From assembly GCF_030053395.1 (NCBI RefSeq), contig NZ_JASGBH010000001.1, positions 451,302 through 515,301 on the forward strand: a stretch of DNA of 64,000 nt, in the 5' to 3' direction. Numbering within the stretch: the first letter of the stretch is position 1; every line of letters begins with the position of its first letter. The position numbers were made by a program, and so were the translations under genes. This document shows, in pieces, positions 54,363 through 63,877 of the stretch. The stretch is from Limnohabitans lacus. GTDB taxonomy: Bacteria > Pseudomonadota > Gammaproteobacteria > Burkholderiales > Burkholderiaceae_C. The notes below the pieces were generated by a model that saw nothing but the letters and a program-made list of their open reading frames with translations, was not told the origin of the DNA and made no database searches.

Positions 54363-55976
54363 ATGCAGCATTCCAAGATCCTGATCCTCGACTTCGGCTC
54401 CCAAGTCACCCAGCTGATTGCCCGCCGTGTGCGCGAAGCGCATGTGTTTTGCGAAGTCCATCCCTGTGATGTCAGCAGCGATTGGGTGCGCGAGTACGCC
54501 AAGGACGGCAATCTCAAAGGCATCATCTTGTCTGGCAGCCATGCCAGCGTGTACGAGGTCGATGACCGTGCACCCGACGCCGTGTTCGAGTTGGGCTTGC
54601 CCGTTTTGGGCATTTGCTACGGCATGCAGACCATGGCCGAACAATTGGGCGGCAAAGTGGAGGCGGGTACGACACGCGAATTTGGCTACGCCGAAGTCCG
54701 CGCCCACGGCCACACCGAGCTGCTCAAAGGCATTGAAGACTTCGCCACGCCAGATGGCCACGGCATGCTCAAGGTCTGGATGAGCCATGGAGACAAGGTC
54801 ACCCAGCTGCCCGAAGGCTTCAAGGTCATGGCCTCGACACCGGCTTGCCCGATTGCCGGCATGGCCGATGAATCCCGCCACTTTTATGCGGTCCAGTTCC
54901 ACCCCGAAGTCACGCACACCGTGCAAGGCCAGGCGCTGCTCAACCGTTTCGTGCTGGACATTTGCAAGGCCCGCCAAGACTGGATCATGGGCGACTACAT
55001 CGAAGAAGCCGTGGCCAAGATCCGCGAGCAAGTCGGTGACGAAGAGGTCATCTTGGGCTTGTCTGGCGGTGTTGATTCCTCCGTAGCCGCCGCACTGATT
55101 CACCGCGCCATCGGCGACAAGTTGACCTGCGTGTTTGTGGACCACGGCTTGCTCCGCCTGAACGAGGGCGACATGGTGATGGAGATGTTCGTCGGCAAGC
55201 TGCACGCGAAAGTCATTCGCGTCGATTCCAGCGATTTGTTCCTCGGCAAGTTAGCGGGCGTGAGCGAGCCTGAAGCCAAGCGCAAGATCATCGGCGGCTT
55301 GTTTGTGGACGTTTTCAAAGAACAAGCGGCCAAACTCAAGGCCGGAGATGGCGGTCACAAGGGGGCGACCTTTTTGGCCCAAGGCACGATTTACCCCGAC
55401 GTGATCGAGTCTGGCGGCGCCAAGAGCAAAAAAGCCGTGACCATCAAGAGCCATCACAACGTGGGCGGCTTGCCCGAGCAACTGGGTTTGAAACTGCTGG
55501 AGCCTCTGCGCGAACTGTTCAAAGACGAGGTGCGCGAATTGGGCGTGGCCCTGGGCTTGCCCCGCGAGATGGTCTATCGCCACCCCTTCCCAGGCCCAGG
55601 CTTGGGTGTGCGCATCTTGGGCGAAGTCAAAAAAGAATACGCCGACCTGCTGCGCCGTGCGGATGCGATCTTCATCGAAGAGCTGCGCAATTTCACCGAC
55701 GAAACCGGCAAGACCTGGTACGACTTGACCAGCCAAGCCTTTACGGTGTTCTTGCCCGTGAAAAGCGTGGGCGTGATGGGCGACGGCCGCACCTACGACT
55801 ACGTGGTGGCCTTGCGTGCCGTGCAAACCAGCGACTTCATGACCGCCGACTGGGCCGAGCTGCCTTATGCGCTGCTCAAGAAAGTTTCGGGCCGCATCAT
55901 CAATGAAGTGCGCGGCATCAACCGCGTGACCTACGACGTGAGCTCCAAGCCTCCAGCGACGATTGAGTGGGAGTAG
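54363..55976 (+). CDS. guaA: GMP synthase (glutamine-hydrolysing)
   Basis: GuaA aminates XMP to GMP. The 537-residue protein has a class I glutamine amidotransferase domain (nucleophile C85 in [15 protein letters not shown] near 180) and an ATP pyrophosphatase domain with P-loop SGGVDSS (234-240), ending KPPATIEWE. The last codons and stop form the left junction of an inserted island. The displaced original end (GAG TGG GAA TAA) is at 59289-59298, so the insertion leaves the protein unchanged. Confidence 0.98.
   Translation: MQHSKILILDFGSQVTQLIARRVREAHVFCEVHPCDVSSDWVREYAKDGNLKGIILSGSHASVYEVDDRAPDAVFELGLPVLGICYGMQTMAEQLGGKVEAGTTREFGYAEVRAHGHTELLKGIEDFATPDGHGMLKVWMSHGDKVTQLPEGFKVMASTPACPIAGMADESRHFYAVQFHPEVTHTVQGQALLNRFVLDICKARQDWIMGDYIEEAVAKIREQVGDEEVILGLSGGVDSSVAAALIHRAIGDKLTCVFVDHGLLRLNEGDMVMEMFVGKLHAKVIRVDSSDLFLGKLAGVSEPEAKRKIIGGLFVDVFKEQAAKLKAGDGGHKGATFLAQGTIYPDVIESGGAKSKKAVTIKSHHNVGGLPEQLGLKLLEPLRELFKDEVRELGVALGLPREMVYRHPFPGPGLGVRILGEVKKEYADLLRRADAIFIEELRNFTDETGKTWYDLTSQAFTVFLPVKSVGVMGDGRTYDYVVALRAVQTSDFMTADWAELPYALLKKVSGRIINEVRGINRVTYDVSSKPPATIEWE
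55964..55972 (+). repeat. Left attachment-site repeat (attL-like) in guaA 3' end
   Basis: TGAGTGGGA lies in the last codons of guaA and recurs at 59287-59295. After it, the sequence turns abruptly AT-rich. Confidence 0.75.
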
Positions 55977-55987
55977 TAATTGAGCGT

Positions 55988-56122
55988 AAGTTGTTGATTT
56001 ATATGGACTTAAAGTTACACATAAATCACACAAACGCTAATTAACACTTGTATTTAGGTGCGTTTTGAAGTTACAGTTACACAACTTGCTACACAGCAAA
56101 GTAGCAATGAAAAACTGTAACT
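55988..56122. repeat. Left-end GTTACAC-type motif cluster
   Basis: GTTACAC occurs at 56014-56020 and 56076-56082, GTTACA at 56070-56075, and an inverted CTGTAACT at 56115-56122. A 13-base AAGTTGTTGATTT (55988-56000) recurs at 59247-59259 near the other end. This fits arm-type binding sites for the island's recombinase, an inference from place and repetition. Confidence 0.55.
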
Positions 56123-56137
56123 ACCCAAGCCTAAAAA

Positions 56138-56861
56138 ATGTCGCTGAAAAAAAAGACTTTTAACGAAGAAGAGATACTGATTTACGACGAGGCTGTCATC
56201 TATAAACGAGGTGACATATGGCAGTTTCGCTATTGGCTTGTAAAAGAGCGTAGGTATGTAAGACTTAGCTTAAAAACTAAGAATCAAGTTTCGGCAATAG
56301 AAATAGCAAAAAAACACTTCGTAAAAATTAAGTCCGAAACAGATAGCGGAAAGACTTACTACTCTAAAACAGCTAAAGATGGTGTATTGATGTACTTGGA
56401 GTACAGAAAAGGACACATAGATAGCAGGACTACTAAGAGTATTGTTAAGGGCAGATACGGAACAATACGGGCACACTTAGAGCATTGGCTAGACTTTATT
56501 GAGCGTGACACAAAGCTAAAAGAATTAGATAGAGATAGCTGTGCTAACTATGCTAAAGATAGAGAAAAGCCAAGTGCTACAAAGACTACAGCGTTATCTA
56601 CGATAGCTAATGAACAAAGCACTATCAACTCAATGATGAAATGGCTTCACAAGAAAGGTGAAGTTTACATTGATGGATTTGACTTTGAAACAATATCAAT
56701 ACGCAATACACCAGAAGAAGCAGTAAGACGCTCATCATTTACAGATGAAGAGGTATGGGCTTTTAGATTAGCAATACCCAAGTACATTGAAGAAGCTATG
56801 AAGGACTTGAATGACTTAGAGAATAAGGCTAGGGTTCTTTCGGCTCACTATCTACTTATAG
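56138..56861 (+). pseudogene. Tyrosine recombinase (integrase), N-terminal half only
   Basis: The frame starts at ATG 56138 and gives about 241 residues before the IS boundary, then 11 IS-encoded residues and a stop at 56896. An N-terminal DNA-binding region is followed by a SAM-like core-binding domain (LEHWLDFIERDTKLKELDRDS) and the start of the catalytic domain (SSFTDEEVWAFRLAI, AHYLLIVA). The break falls just where the first catalytic arginine (usually T-G-x-R-x-x-E) would come, so all catalytic residues are lost. Codon use is AT-rich, unlike the chromosome. I infer it was the island's own integrase. Confidence 0.8.
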
Positions 56862-56890
56862 TGGCATTCCCCCAAATCAGTAGACACTTT

Positions 56891-57754
56891 TCATAGCGCA
56901 GTTTGACGCTGGCGCTCGAACTCATGGGGGCTGAGTTGATCGAGATGCTTGTGGCGTCGCACTCGATTGTAGAAACCCTCGATGTAATCGAAGATTTCTG
57001 ACTTGGCTTCAGCCCTTGTTTGGTAAATCCGTTTTTTGATCTGCTCGCTCTTCAAGCTGCTGAAGAACGACTCAGCCACAGCGTTATCCCAACAGTTGCC
57101 CCGACGGCTCATGCTGGGGCTCAACCGGTTGTCTTTGCACCAGCGATTGAACTCGTCACTGCCAAATTGACTGCCCTGATCCGAATGGATGATCACAGAA
57201 TCCTTTGGTTTTCTGCGCCAAACCGCCATCGTCAGTGCATCCAGCACCAAACTCGTCTGCATTCGTGCGCCCATACTCCAGCCAACGACCGCACGCGAGT
57301 GCAAATCCAGCACGGCAGCCAAATATAACCAGCCCTCATGCGTGCGGATGTAGGTGATATCCGTGACCCAAGCGTGGTCTGGCTCATCGTGCTGGAATTG
57401 ACGCTCCAATTGATTGGGAGCCACTTGCGCAGGCTTGCCCACCTTGTACCTGGGTCTCTTGTACCCCCGTACCGATTTGATCTGCGCTGCGCGCATCAAC
57501 CGGGCAACACGGTTTTCGCTACACGCCACACCCGCCTCCTTGAGATCAAAGAAGATGCGAGGACTGCCGTAGATGCCCATGCTTTGGTCGTAGAACTCAC
57601 GAATCTGCGTGGTCAACTTTTCATTGGCCTTGGCCCTTGGAGAGAGCGGCTCACGCAGCCAAGCGTAATAGCCGCTGCGGTGCACCTTAAGAACACGGCA
57701 CATACTGGTCAGACGAAACTCGCGCTGGTGTACCTGCATGAACGCGTACTTCAC
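56891..57754 (-). CDS. IS3-family transposase OrfB (DDE integrase domain)
   Basis: The 287-residue product has an HTH_21-type N-terminus (SMGIYGSPRIFFDLKEAGV) and the rve catalytic core with WVTDITYI (D), SDQGSQFGS (D) and NAVAESFFSSLK (E), the DDE triad. It begins with GTG 57754, overlapping the orfA stop. The working transposase is probably the OrfAB fusion made by frameshifting at 57784-57790. Confidence 0.94.
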   Translation of the reverse strand: MKYAFMQVHQREFRLTSMCRVLKVHRSGYYAWLREPLSPRAKANEKLTTQIREFYDQSMGIYGSPRIFFDLKEAGVACSENRVARLMRAAQIKSVRGYKRPRYKVGKPAQVAPNQLERQFQHDEPDHAWVTDITYIRTHEGWLYLAAVLDLHSRAVVGWSMGARMQTSLVLDALTMAVWRRKPKDSVIIHSDQGSQFGSDEFNRWCKDNRLSPSMSRRGNCWDNAVAESFFSSLKSEQIKKRIYQTRAEAKSEIFDYIEGFYNRVRRHKHLDQLSPHEFERQRQTAL

Positions 57755-58038
57755 CCGGACTGCTTGGCAAAGTACGCTGCGGCCTTTTTTAAGATGTCGC
57801 GCTCCTCTGTTGTTCGCCTGAGTTCAGCCTTGAGCTTGGTCATCTCAGCTTGCAGCGCTTTGAGGTCGCTTGACTGGGGTGCGTCTGATTTCTTGAACTT
57901 GTTGACCCAGCTGTACAGAACCCCCTCCGGAATTCCCAGCCGCTTGGCCACATCGACGACGGCATGACCTTTATCGATGACTTGTTTGACCGCCTCGGAC
58001 TTGAACTCGGCGGCATATTTCGTTCGTTGCATTTGCAT
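57751..58038 (-). CDS. IS3-family transposase OrfA (HTH and leucine zipper)
   Basis: A 95-residue HTH_Tnp_1 protein: YAAEFKSEAVKQVIDKGHAV, VAKRLGIPEGVLYSWVNKF, then a coiled-coil region (LKALQAEMTKLKAELRRTTEERDILKKA). The A_AAA_AAG heptamer at 57790-57784 (minus) lies in its last part; a -1 slip enters the orfB frame, which is open from there. Confidence 0.93.
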   Translation of the reverse strand: MQMQRTKYAAEFKSEAVKQVIDKGHAVVDVAKRLGIPEGVLYSWVNKFKKSDAPQSSDLKALQAEMTKLKAELRRTTEERDILKKAAAYFAKQSG

Positions 58039-58086
58039 GGCTCCAATTCAGTTTTGACATCATTATTTGTCTACTAATTTGGGGGA

Positions 58087-58236
58087 ATGCCACTTGTTTT
58101 GGAAGATGGAAGTCAACATGTAGCATATGCTACACACATATTTGGATTTATTTTAGGAACAATAGTAGCAATGGCTTGGAAAGAATTAGCTGTTGACACT
58201 GATAGAAAAATTGATGAACTGAAAGAGGAACTTTGA
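58087..58236 (+). pseudogene. 3' remnant of an unknown island gene, now starting inside the IS end
   Basis: An open frame of 49 residues uses an ATG in the IS terminal repeat and continues through 58093-58236 of island DNA. It contains a hydrophobic segment (IFGFILGTIVAMAW) and a charged C-terminus (DTDRKIDELKEEL). The true 5' end is missing. Its stop overlaps the next start (TGATG), showing the two genes were co-translated. No family recognised. Confidence 0.6.
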
Positions 58237-59072
58237 TGAATAACAGGAACGGATTACACATTCAAATTGTTATCTTTGCTTTGATAACATCTGTATTGAC
58301 AGCATTAGCTAACTTGTTAGTTGAAAATATAGTAGGTATAAATGTTTTCTCTTTTGGCTTATGGCTAATCATCCCAGTAGGTGCTGTACTAATTGGTATG
58401 GGTGGTGCTAGTGGTGGATTTTTAGCTTGTAGATATTTTAACATCATGCCTTCAAAGTTGGATGCTATTGCTCTAACTTTAGTAGCGGCTTTTACAATGT
58501 TCTTGATTTATTACATGGGTTATTCAACTCTTGTATTGGATGATGGTGTACTAGCAAAAGATGTTGTTGATTTTGGAACTTATCTTGATGTTGTTGTAAC
58601 TAAGGCTCATATGAAAGTAGGTAGAGCTCTTAATCATGATACAGGTGAGGTTGGTAGCTTTGGTTATTGGCTTCTTGTCATTAGATTTGTAGGCGTTTTA
58701 ATTGGTGGCTTTGCTATTTTTGCTAGCCTAAAAGAGTTGCCAGTTTGTAGCGATTGTGATGTCTACTTTAAGAAGATTGGCGTTAAAGAAAACTTACAAC
58801 CTAATAGTGATACAGCACAAACTATATTAGATAAGATTAGAAGCGGAACTGTTGAAGATTACGCTAGTGCTATAGAAAGCACAGGTAAAGGTGATTGTGA
58901 TGTTAAAATTGAGTTTACTTTGATGCGTTGTCCTAAGTGTCGTTCGGAAATGGTTACTGAGGAGTTCTTTGTCAAAAACAAAGATAAAAACTTTGTAGCT
59001 GTTAAGGAATTAAACGGTAAAACGCTTATGCCAAAGGACTCTATCATTCCTTCGTTGTTTGCGAAGAAATAA
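58236..59072 (+). CDS. Unknown membrane protein with C-terminal CxxC/CxxC module
   Basis: A 278-residue protein with four predicted membrane helices (about 8-29, 39-64, 76-96, 143-165) and a C-terminal soluble domain. That domain holds C171/C174 (VCSDC) and C232/C235 (RCPKC), a spacing that could form a zinc ribbon around an inserted helical segment. A good AGAGGAA site precedes ATG 58236. The gene is AT-rich and is the only intact non-IS gene in the island. I do not recognise the family; a cargo role (phage or plasmid interference, stress) is possible but has no direct support. Confidence 0.75.
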   Translation: MNNRNGLHIQIVIFALITSVLTALANLLVENIVGINVFSFGLWLIIPVGAVLIGMGGASGGFLACRYFNIMPSKLDAIALTLVAAFTMFLIYYMGYSTLVLDDGVLAKDVVDFGTYLDVVVTKAHMKVGRALNHDTGEVGSFGYWLLVIRFVGVLIGGFAIFASLKELPVCSDCDVYFKKIGVKENLQPNSDTAQTILDKIRSGTVEDYASAIESTGKGDCDVKIEFTLMRCPKCRSEMVTEEFFVKNKDKNFVAVKELNGKTLMPKDSIIPSLFAKK

Positions 59073-59098
59073 CTTTGGTAGCTGTTATGTACACAGTG

Positions 59099-59154
59099 AG
59101 GGGCTTAAATTCTTTTGTTTTTATGTTACACAATGTGTAACAAAGCCCTTTTTT
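59099..59154 (+). terminator. Terminator-like structure after the island membrane gene
   Basis: AGGGGCTT (59099-59106) pairs with AAGCCCTT (59143-59150, one G-U pair), enclosing a perfect 8-bp inner hairpin (GTTACACA/TGTGTAAC, 59125-59141), and is followed by Ts. It lies 26 bases after the stop. Confidence 0.6.
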
Positions 59155-59259
59155 CCTATGTATACTGCTACTCACAAAATTAATTAAGAATCCTTAAGTT
59201 AACAAAATGTTACGCAAAAGTTACACAACTCACAATTTTGAGTTACAAGTTGTTGATTT
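59125..59259. repeat. Right-end GTTACAC-type motif cluster
   Basis: GTTACAC at 59125-59131 and 59220-59226, its complement at 59135-59141, GTTACGC at 59209-59215, GTTACA at 59242-59247, and the 13-base repeat AAGTTGTTGATTT at 59247-59259. It mirrors the left-end cluster and lies just inside the right att repeat. No coding sequence is evident between 59073 and 59338. Confidence 0.55.
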
Positions 59260-59286
59260 TGTTGAATTTTATTTGTGGGCTACTAC

Positions 59287-59295
59287 TGAGTGGGA
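59287..59295 (+). repeat. Right attachment-site repeat (attR-like)
   Basis: TGAGTGGGA followed by ATAAG. Together with the left copy it would restore the original guaA end as GAG TGG GAA TAA after excision. Confidence 0.75.
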
Positions 59296-59338
59296 ATAAG
59301 CCGGTGTACATTCGGGTCTTCAGTACAAGGAGACTCGG

Positions 59339-59713
59339 ATGATTGGCTACACCTGCGTGGGCACCAACGACCTGGACAAAGCCGTCGCTTTTTACAGCGA
59401 TTTGCTGGGCGTTTTGGGTGCCAAAGTCTTTTTCAAATCCGACCGCGGTGTGGGTTGGGGCACAGCGCCCGATCAGCCCATGTTCAGCGTCATGAAGCCC
59501 TTTGATGGCAAGTCCGCCAGCGTGGGCAATGGTGCGATGGTGGCTTTGTCTGCAGCCAACCCCGAGCAAGTTCAAGCCTTGCACGCCAAGGCGCTGGCAT
59601 TGGGCGGCCAAGATGAAGGTCAACCTGGGGCTCGTGGGTCCAATTTTTACGGCGCCTATTTCCGCGATTTGGATGGCAACAAGCTGGCGGCTTTTTGCAT
59701 GGTCAAAGGCTGA
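59339..59713 (+). CDS. VOC-family (glyoxalase/bleomycin-resistance fold) protein
   Basis: A 124-residue protein with two beta-alpha-beta-beta-beta units: MIGYTCVGTNDLDKAVAFYSDLLG and the later NFYGAYFRDLDGNKLAAFC, the metal-site edge of the fold. Such proteins may be lyases, dioxygenases or resistance proteins; no substrate can be named. AAGGAG precedes ATG 59339. Before the island inserted, it would have followed guaA directly. Confidence 0.88.
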   Translation: MIGYTCVGTNDLDKAVAFYSDLLGVLGAKVFFKSDRGVGWGTAPDQPMFSVMKPFDGKSASVGNGAMVALSAANPEQVQALHAKALALGGQDEGQPGARGSNFYGAYFRDLDGNKLAAFCMVKG

Positions 59714-59716
59714 GCG

Positions 59717-61689
<1,973 letters not shown>

Positions 61690-61746
61690 TCGCATCCCTG
61701 TCGGATGCCGGCCGCGTTGATGCGGCCATTGAACATTTCAGACAGC

Positions 61747-62658
61747 ATGGCCCACATTTATATTTTTTCTCCTTCCAGCGCCGTCCGCGACAAAGCGGCA
61801 TTTCGGCGGGGTCTCAAACGACTGCAAGCCCAAGGCCACCAAGTTGAGGTGGACGAAGCGGCTTTGAGCAGCCACATGCGGTTTGCAGGAGACGATGCCA
61901 CACGCGTCGCCGCCATCACCCGCGCCGCCGCCAGTGGCGCCAATGTGGCGCTGATTTCGCGTGGTGGCTATGGCCTCACGCGCATCCTGCCCGCTTTGCC
62001 CTATAAGCGGATCGCCAAAGCCATTGATGGCGGCATGCAATTCGTCGGCCTGAGCGATTTCACCGCTTTCAACCAGGCGGTTTTGGCCAAAACGGGGCGC
62101 ATCACCTGGCAAGGCCCTGCGCTGGGTGAAGATTTCGGCTGCGCGGCCGAGCCTGACGACATCATGCAAGCGTGCTTTGACGATTTGTTGATGGAGCAGG
62201 GGGAGGGCACCGGCTGGCAATTGCCCAAAGCCGAGGCCGAGCGCCGCGTGTTGGTCAAAGATGCGCCACTTTGGGGCGGCAACTTGACGGTGCTCACATC
62301 GTTGCTCGGCACACCATATTTCCCTCAAATCAAAGGTGGCGTTTTGTTCCTCGAAGACGTGGGCGAACACCCCTACCGTTTAGAGCGCATGCTGACCCAG
62401 TTGTTGCACGCAGGTGTCTTGGGCCAGCAAAAAGCAGTCTTGCTGGGGCAGTTCACCAACTACAAATTGGTGCCTGCACACGACAAAGGCTTCAAATTGC
62501 ACACCGTGGTTGACTGGCTGCGCAGCCAAATCAAGGTGCCTGTGCTGACGGGCCTGCCTTTTGGCCATGTCGATACCAAGGTGTTGTTGCCCGTGGGCGC
62601 CAAGGTTGACCTGGTCACCGAGGGCCGCGATGCCTTGATGGTTTGGGGTCACATCTGA
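61747..62658 (+). CDS. ldcA: LD-carboxypeptidase (LdcA, S66 family)
   Basis: LdcA trims the terminal D-Ala from tetrapeptide muropeptides during peptidoglycan recycling. The 303-residue protein has the nucleophile S103 in VGLSDFTAF, the Glu in FLEDVGEHPYRLERM and the His in PFGHVDTK. ATG 61747 (MAHIYIFSPS) is chosen; the frame continues upstream to 61705 without conservation. The tadA-ldcA neighbourhood is ordinary for this group. Confidence 0.93.
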   Translation: MAHIYIFSPSSAVRDKAAFRRGLKRLQAQGHQVEVDEAALSSHMRFAGDDATRVAAITRAAASGANVALISRGGYGLTRILPALPYKRIAKAIDGGMQFVGLSDFTAFNQAVLAKTGRITWQGPALGEDFGCAAEPDDIMQACFDDLLMEQGEGTGWQLPKAEAERRVLVKDAPLWGGNLTVLTSLLGTPYFPQIKGGVLFLEDVGEHPYRLERMLTQLLHAGVLGQQKAVLLGQFTNYKLVPAHDKGFKLHTVVDWLRSQIKVPVLTGLPFGHVDTKVLLPVGAKVDLVTEGRDALMVWGHI

Positions 62659-62672
62659 GGCTCGGCTTTGGC

Positions 62673-63182
62673 TTACCGTACCAAATCCTCGATGGCATCC
62701 ACCACCATGCCGGTTCCGATGGCGATCAACAAGATGTCAGACGCCACTCGTACATAGCGGTACCCGGAGGGCGGAACGCCCAGCGACAAGACCACAGAGC
62801 GCGGTACGTCATAAAACACCACGCCGCGTGCCAAGGGATGGCCTTTTTGCCACTGGCGCGACTGACCGAGGGGCAAACAACCGTTGTTTTTCTTGGCAAG
62901 GCCTGGTGGACAAAATCCGCGATTTTCAGGGCGTCCATAGTAGTCATGGGCCGCAGCCCGATGGTGCTCTTGAAAATATCCACCGATCGGGACACTGCCA
63001 GGATGGTCCATTGCACGTCCATGGGGTGCTTCATGAGCGCTTGATCTTTCCTTTTCGCCTTGTCCTTGGCGTTGCTCATGGCCTTTCTTTTCTCGGCCAT
63101 GTTGCGCTTGGGCATCTTTCACCATCCAGACGGATTGGGTCAATGCCAAGAGAGATGCGATCACTGCGTTGCTGGTCTTCAT
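62673..63182 (-). CDS. RcnB-like periplasmic protein
   Basis: A 169-residue precursor with a signal peptide (cleavage about residue 27, AQAQ), a His/Lys/Glu/Arg-rich low-complexity stretch, and a C-terminal block GVPPSGYRYVRVASDILLIAIGTGMVVDAI. The last part resembles the RcnB family, which in E. coli tunes nickel/cobalt efflux. No rcnA is near. The start at 63182 is preferred because the signal peptide begins there. Confidence 0.72.
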   Translation of the reverse strand: MKTSNAVIASLLALTQSVWMVKDAQAQHGREKKGHEQRQGQGEKERSSAHEAPHGRAMDHPGSVPIGGYFQEHHRAAAHDYYGRPENRGFCPPGLAKKNNGCLPLGQSRQWQKGHPLARGVVFYDVPRSVVLSLGVPPSGYRYVRVASDILLIAIGTGMVVDAIEDLVR

Positions 63183-63358
63183 GTTCAGATTCCTAGAAGT
63201 CATTGACCGCAAAGGTATCTGAACGCCTTGTCTGACTCTGTGCTCTGGCGCGCATTGAGCAGAAGTTCCTGCGTACCAATCTTGATACTTCTCTTATTGA
63301 CTTAACATAATATACATCGTACGAATTTATGTACCTAAAAAAAAGCTCTTCTGCTTAT

Positions 63359-63877
63359 TTAACCAACTCTTACAAACCTTCCCACATCCGCTTTATACCA
63401 TCTTGGATGATGAAGTGCAAGAACTTTACGTAACCTTTCCCTTGCAACATGCGTATAAATTTGGGTGCTGGACAACGATACATGCCCCAACAGCAGCTGT
63501 ATCACCCTCAAATTTGCCCCAGCGTTAAGCAAGTGAGTCGCAAATGCATGCCTCAAACTGTGCGGCGAGCACGGGACTCCAATTTTTGCCTTTGCTGCAT
63601 AACGCCTCACCAATTTATACACGGTCGTCCTTGTCAGCTTCTGACCAACGTTTCTTGTCGCCACAAACAACCGGCTGCATTGATGACCACCAAGCAAGTA
63701 TGGCCGAGCCCACGTCAAATATTGTCTAAGCCAATGGTTCGCTTCTTGTCCATACAAAACAACGCGATCACGATTGCCCTTGCCACGGACAACAAAACAG
63801 GTCTGTTCGTGTTTCACCTGAAACGCCTCAACTCCCAAGGCTTCGCTCACTCGCAAACCTGTTGCATACAGTAATTC
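63359..63877 (-). pseudogene. XerC/XerD-type tyrosine recombinase, C-terminal fragment
   Basis: About 170 residues of catalytic domain: ATGLRVSEALG (first Arg), FVVRGKGNRDR (Lys), HSLRHAFATHLL (His, Arg), LLGHVSLSSTQIYTHV (His, Tyr nucleophile), ending HHPRWYKADVGRFVRVG. The N-terminal half is missing because an IS begins at 63878 in the middle of the gene. All catalytic residues of the fragment are intact. The 176 bases between it and the RcnB-like gene are AT-rich with nothing recognised. Confidence 0.85.

Larger units (their letters stand above)
56862..58092 (-). mobile_element. IS3-family insertion sequence, 1231 bp
   Basis: The ends are 25-bp inverted repeats with one mismatch (TGGCATTCCCCCAAATYAGTAGACA from each end), at 56862-56886 and 58068-58092. 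It carries orfA and orfB on the minus strand. Flanking bases (ATAG left, CTTG right) give no target duplication, which IS3 elements normally make, so one flank has been lost. It appears intact and may be active. Confidence 0.92.
55973..59295. mobile_element. guaA-integrated AT-rich mini-island (remnant)
   Basis: About 3.3 kb between two 9-bp repeats of the guaA end. Apart from the G+C-richer IS inside it, the DNA is strikingly AT-rich: for example 58321-58380 has 19 G/C of 60, against 47 of 60 at 53461-53520 in guaB. Contents in order: 161 bases of motif-rich non-coding DNA, a tyrosine recombinase fragment, an IS3-family element, a gene tail, an unknown membrane protein, and another non-coding end. 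The 3' end of guaA is a known target of tyrosine-recombinase islands. The recombinase is broken, so I infer a stranded remnant. Confidence 0.8.

Noticed and set aside
56891..58038. IS transposase genes as island integrases
   Set aside because: They are a DDE-type IS3 OrfA/OrfB pair bounded by their own inverted repeats, inserted later than the island.
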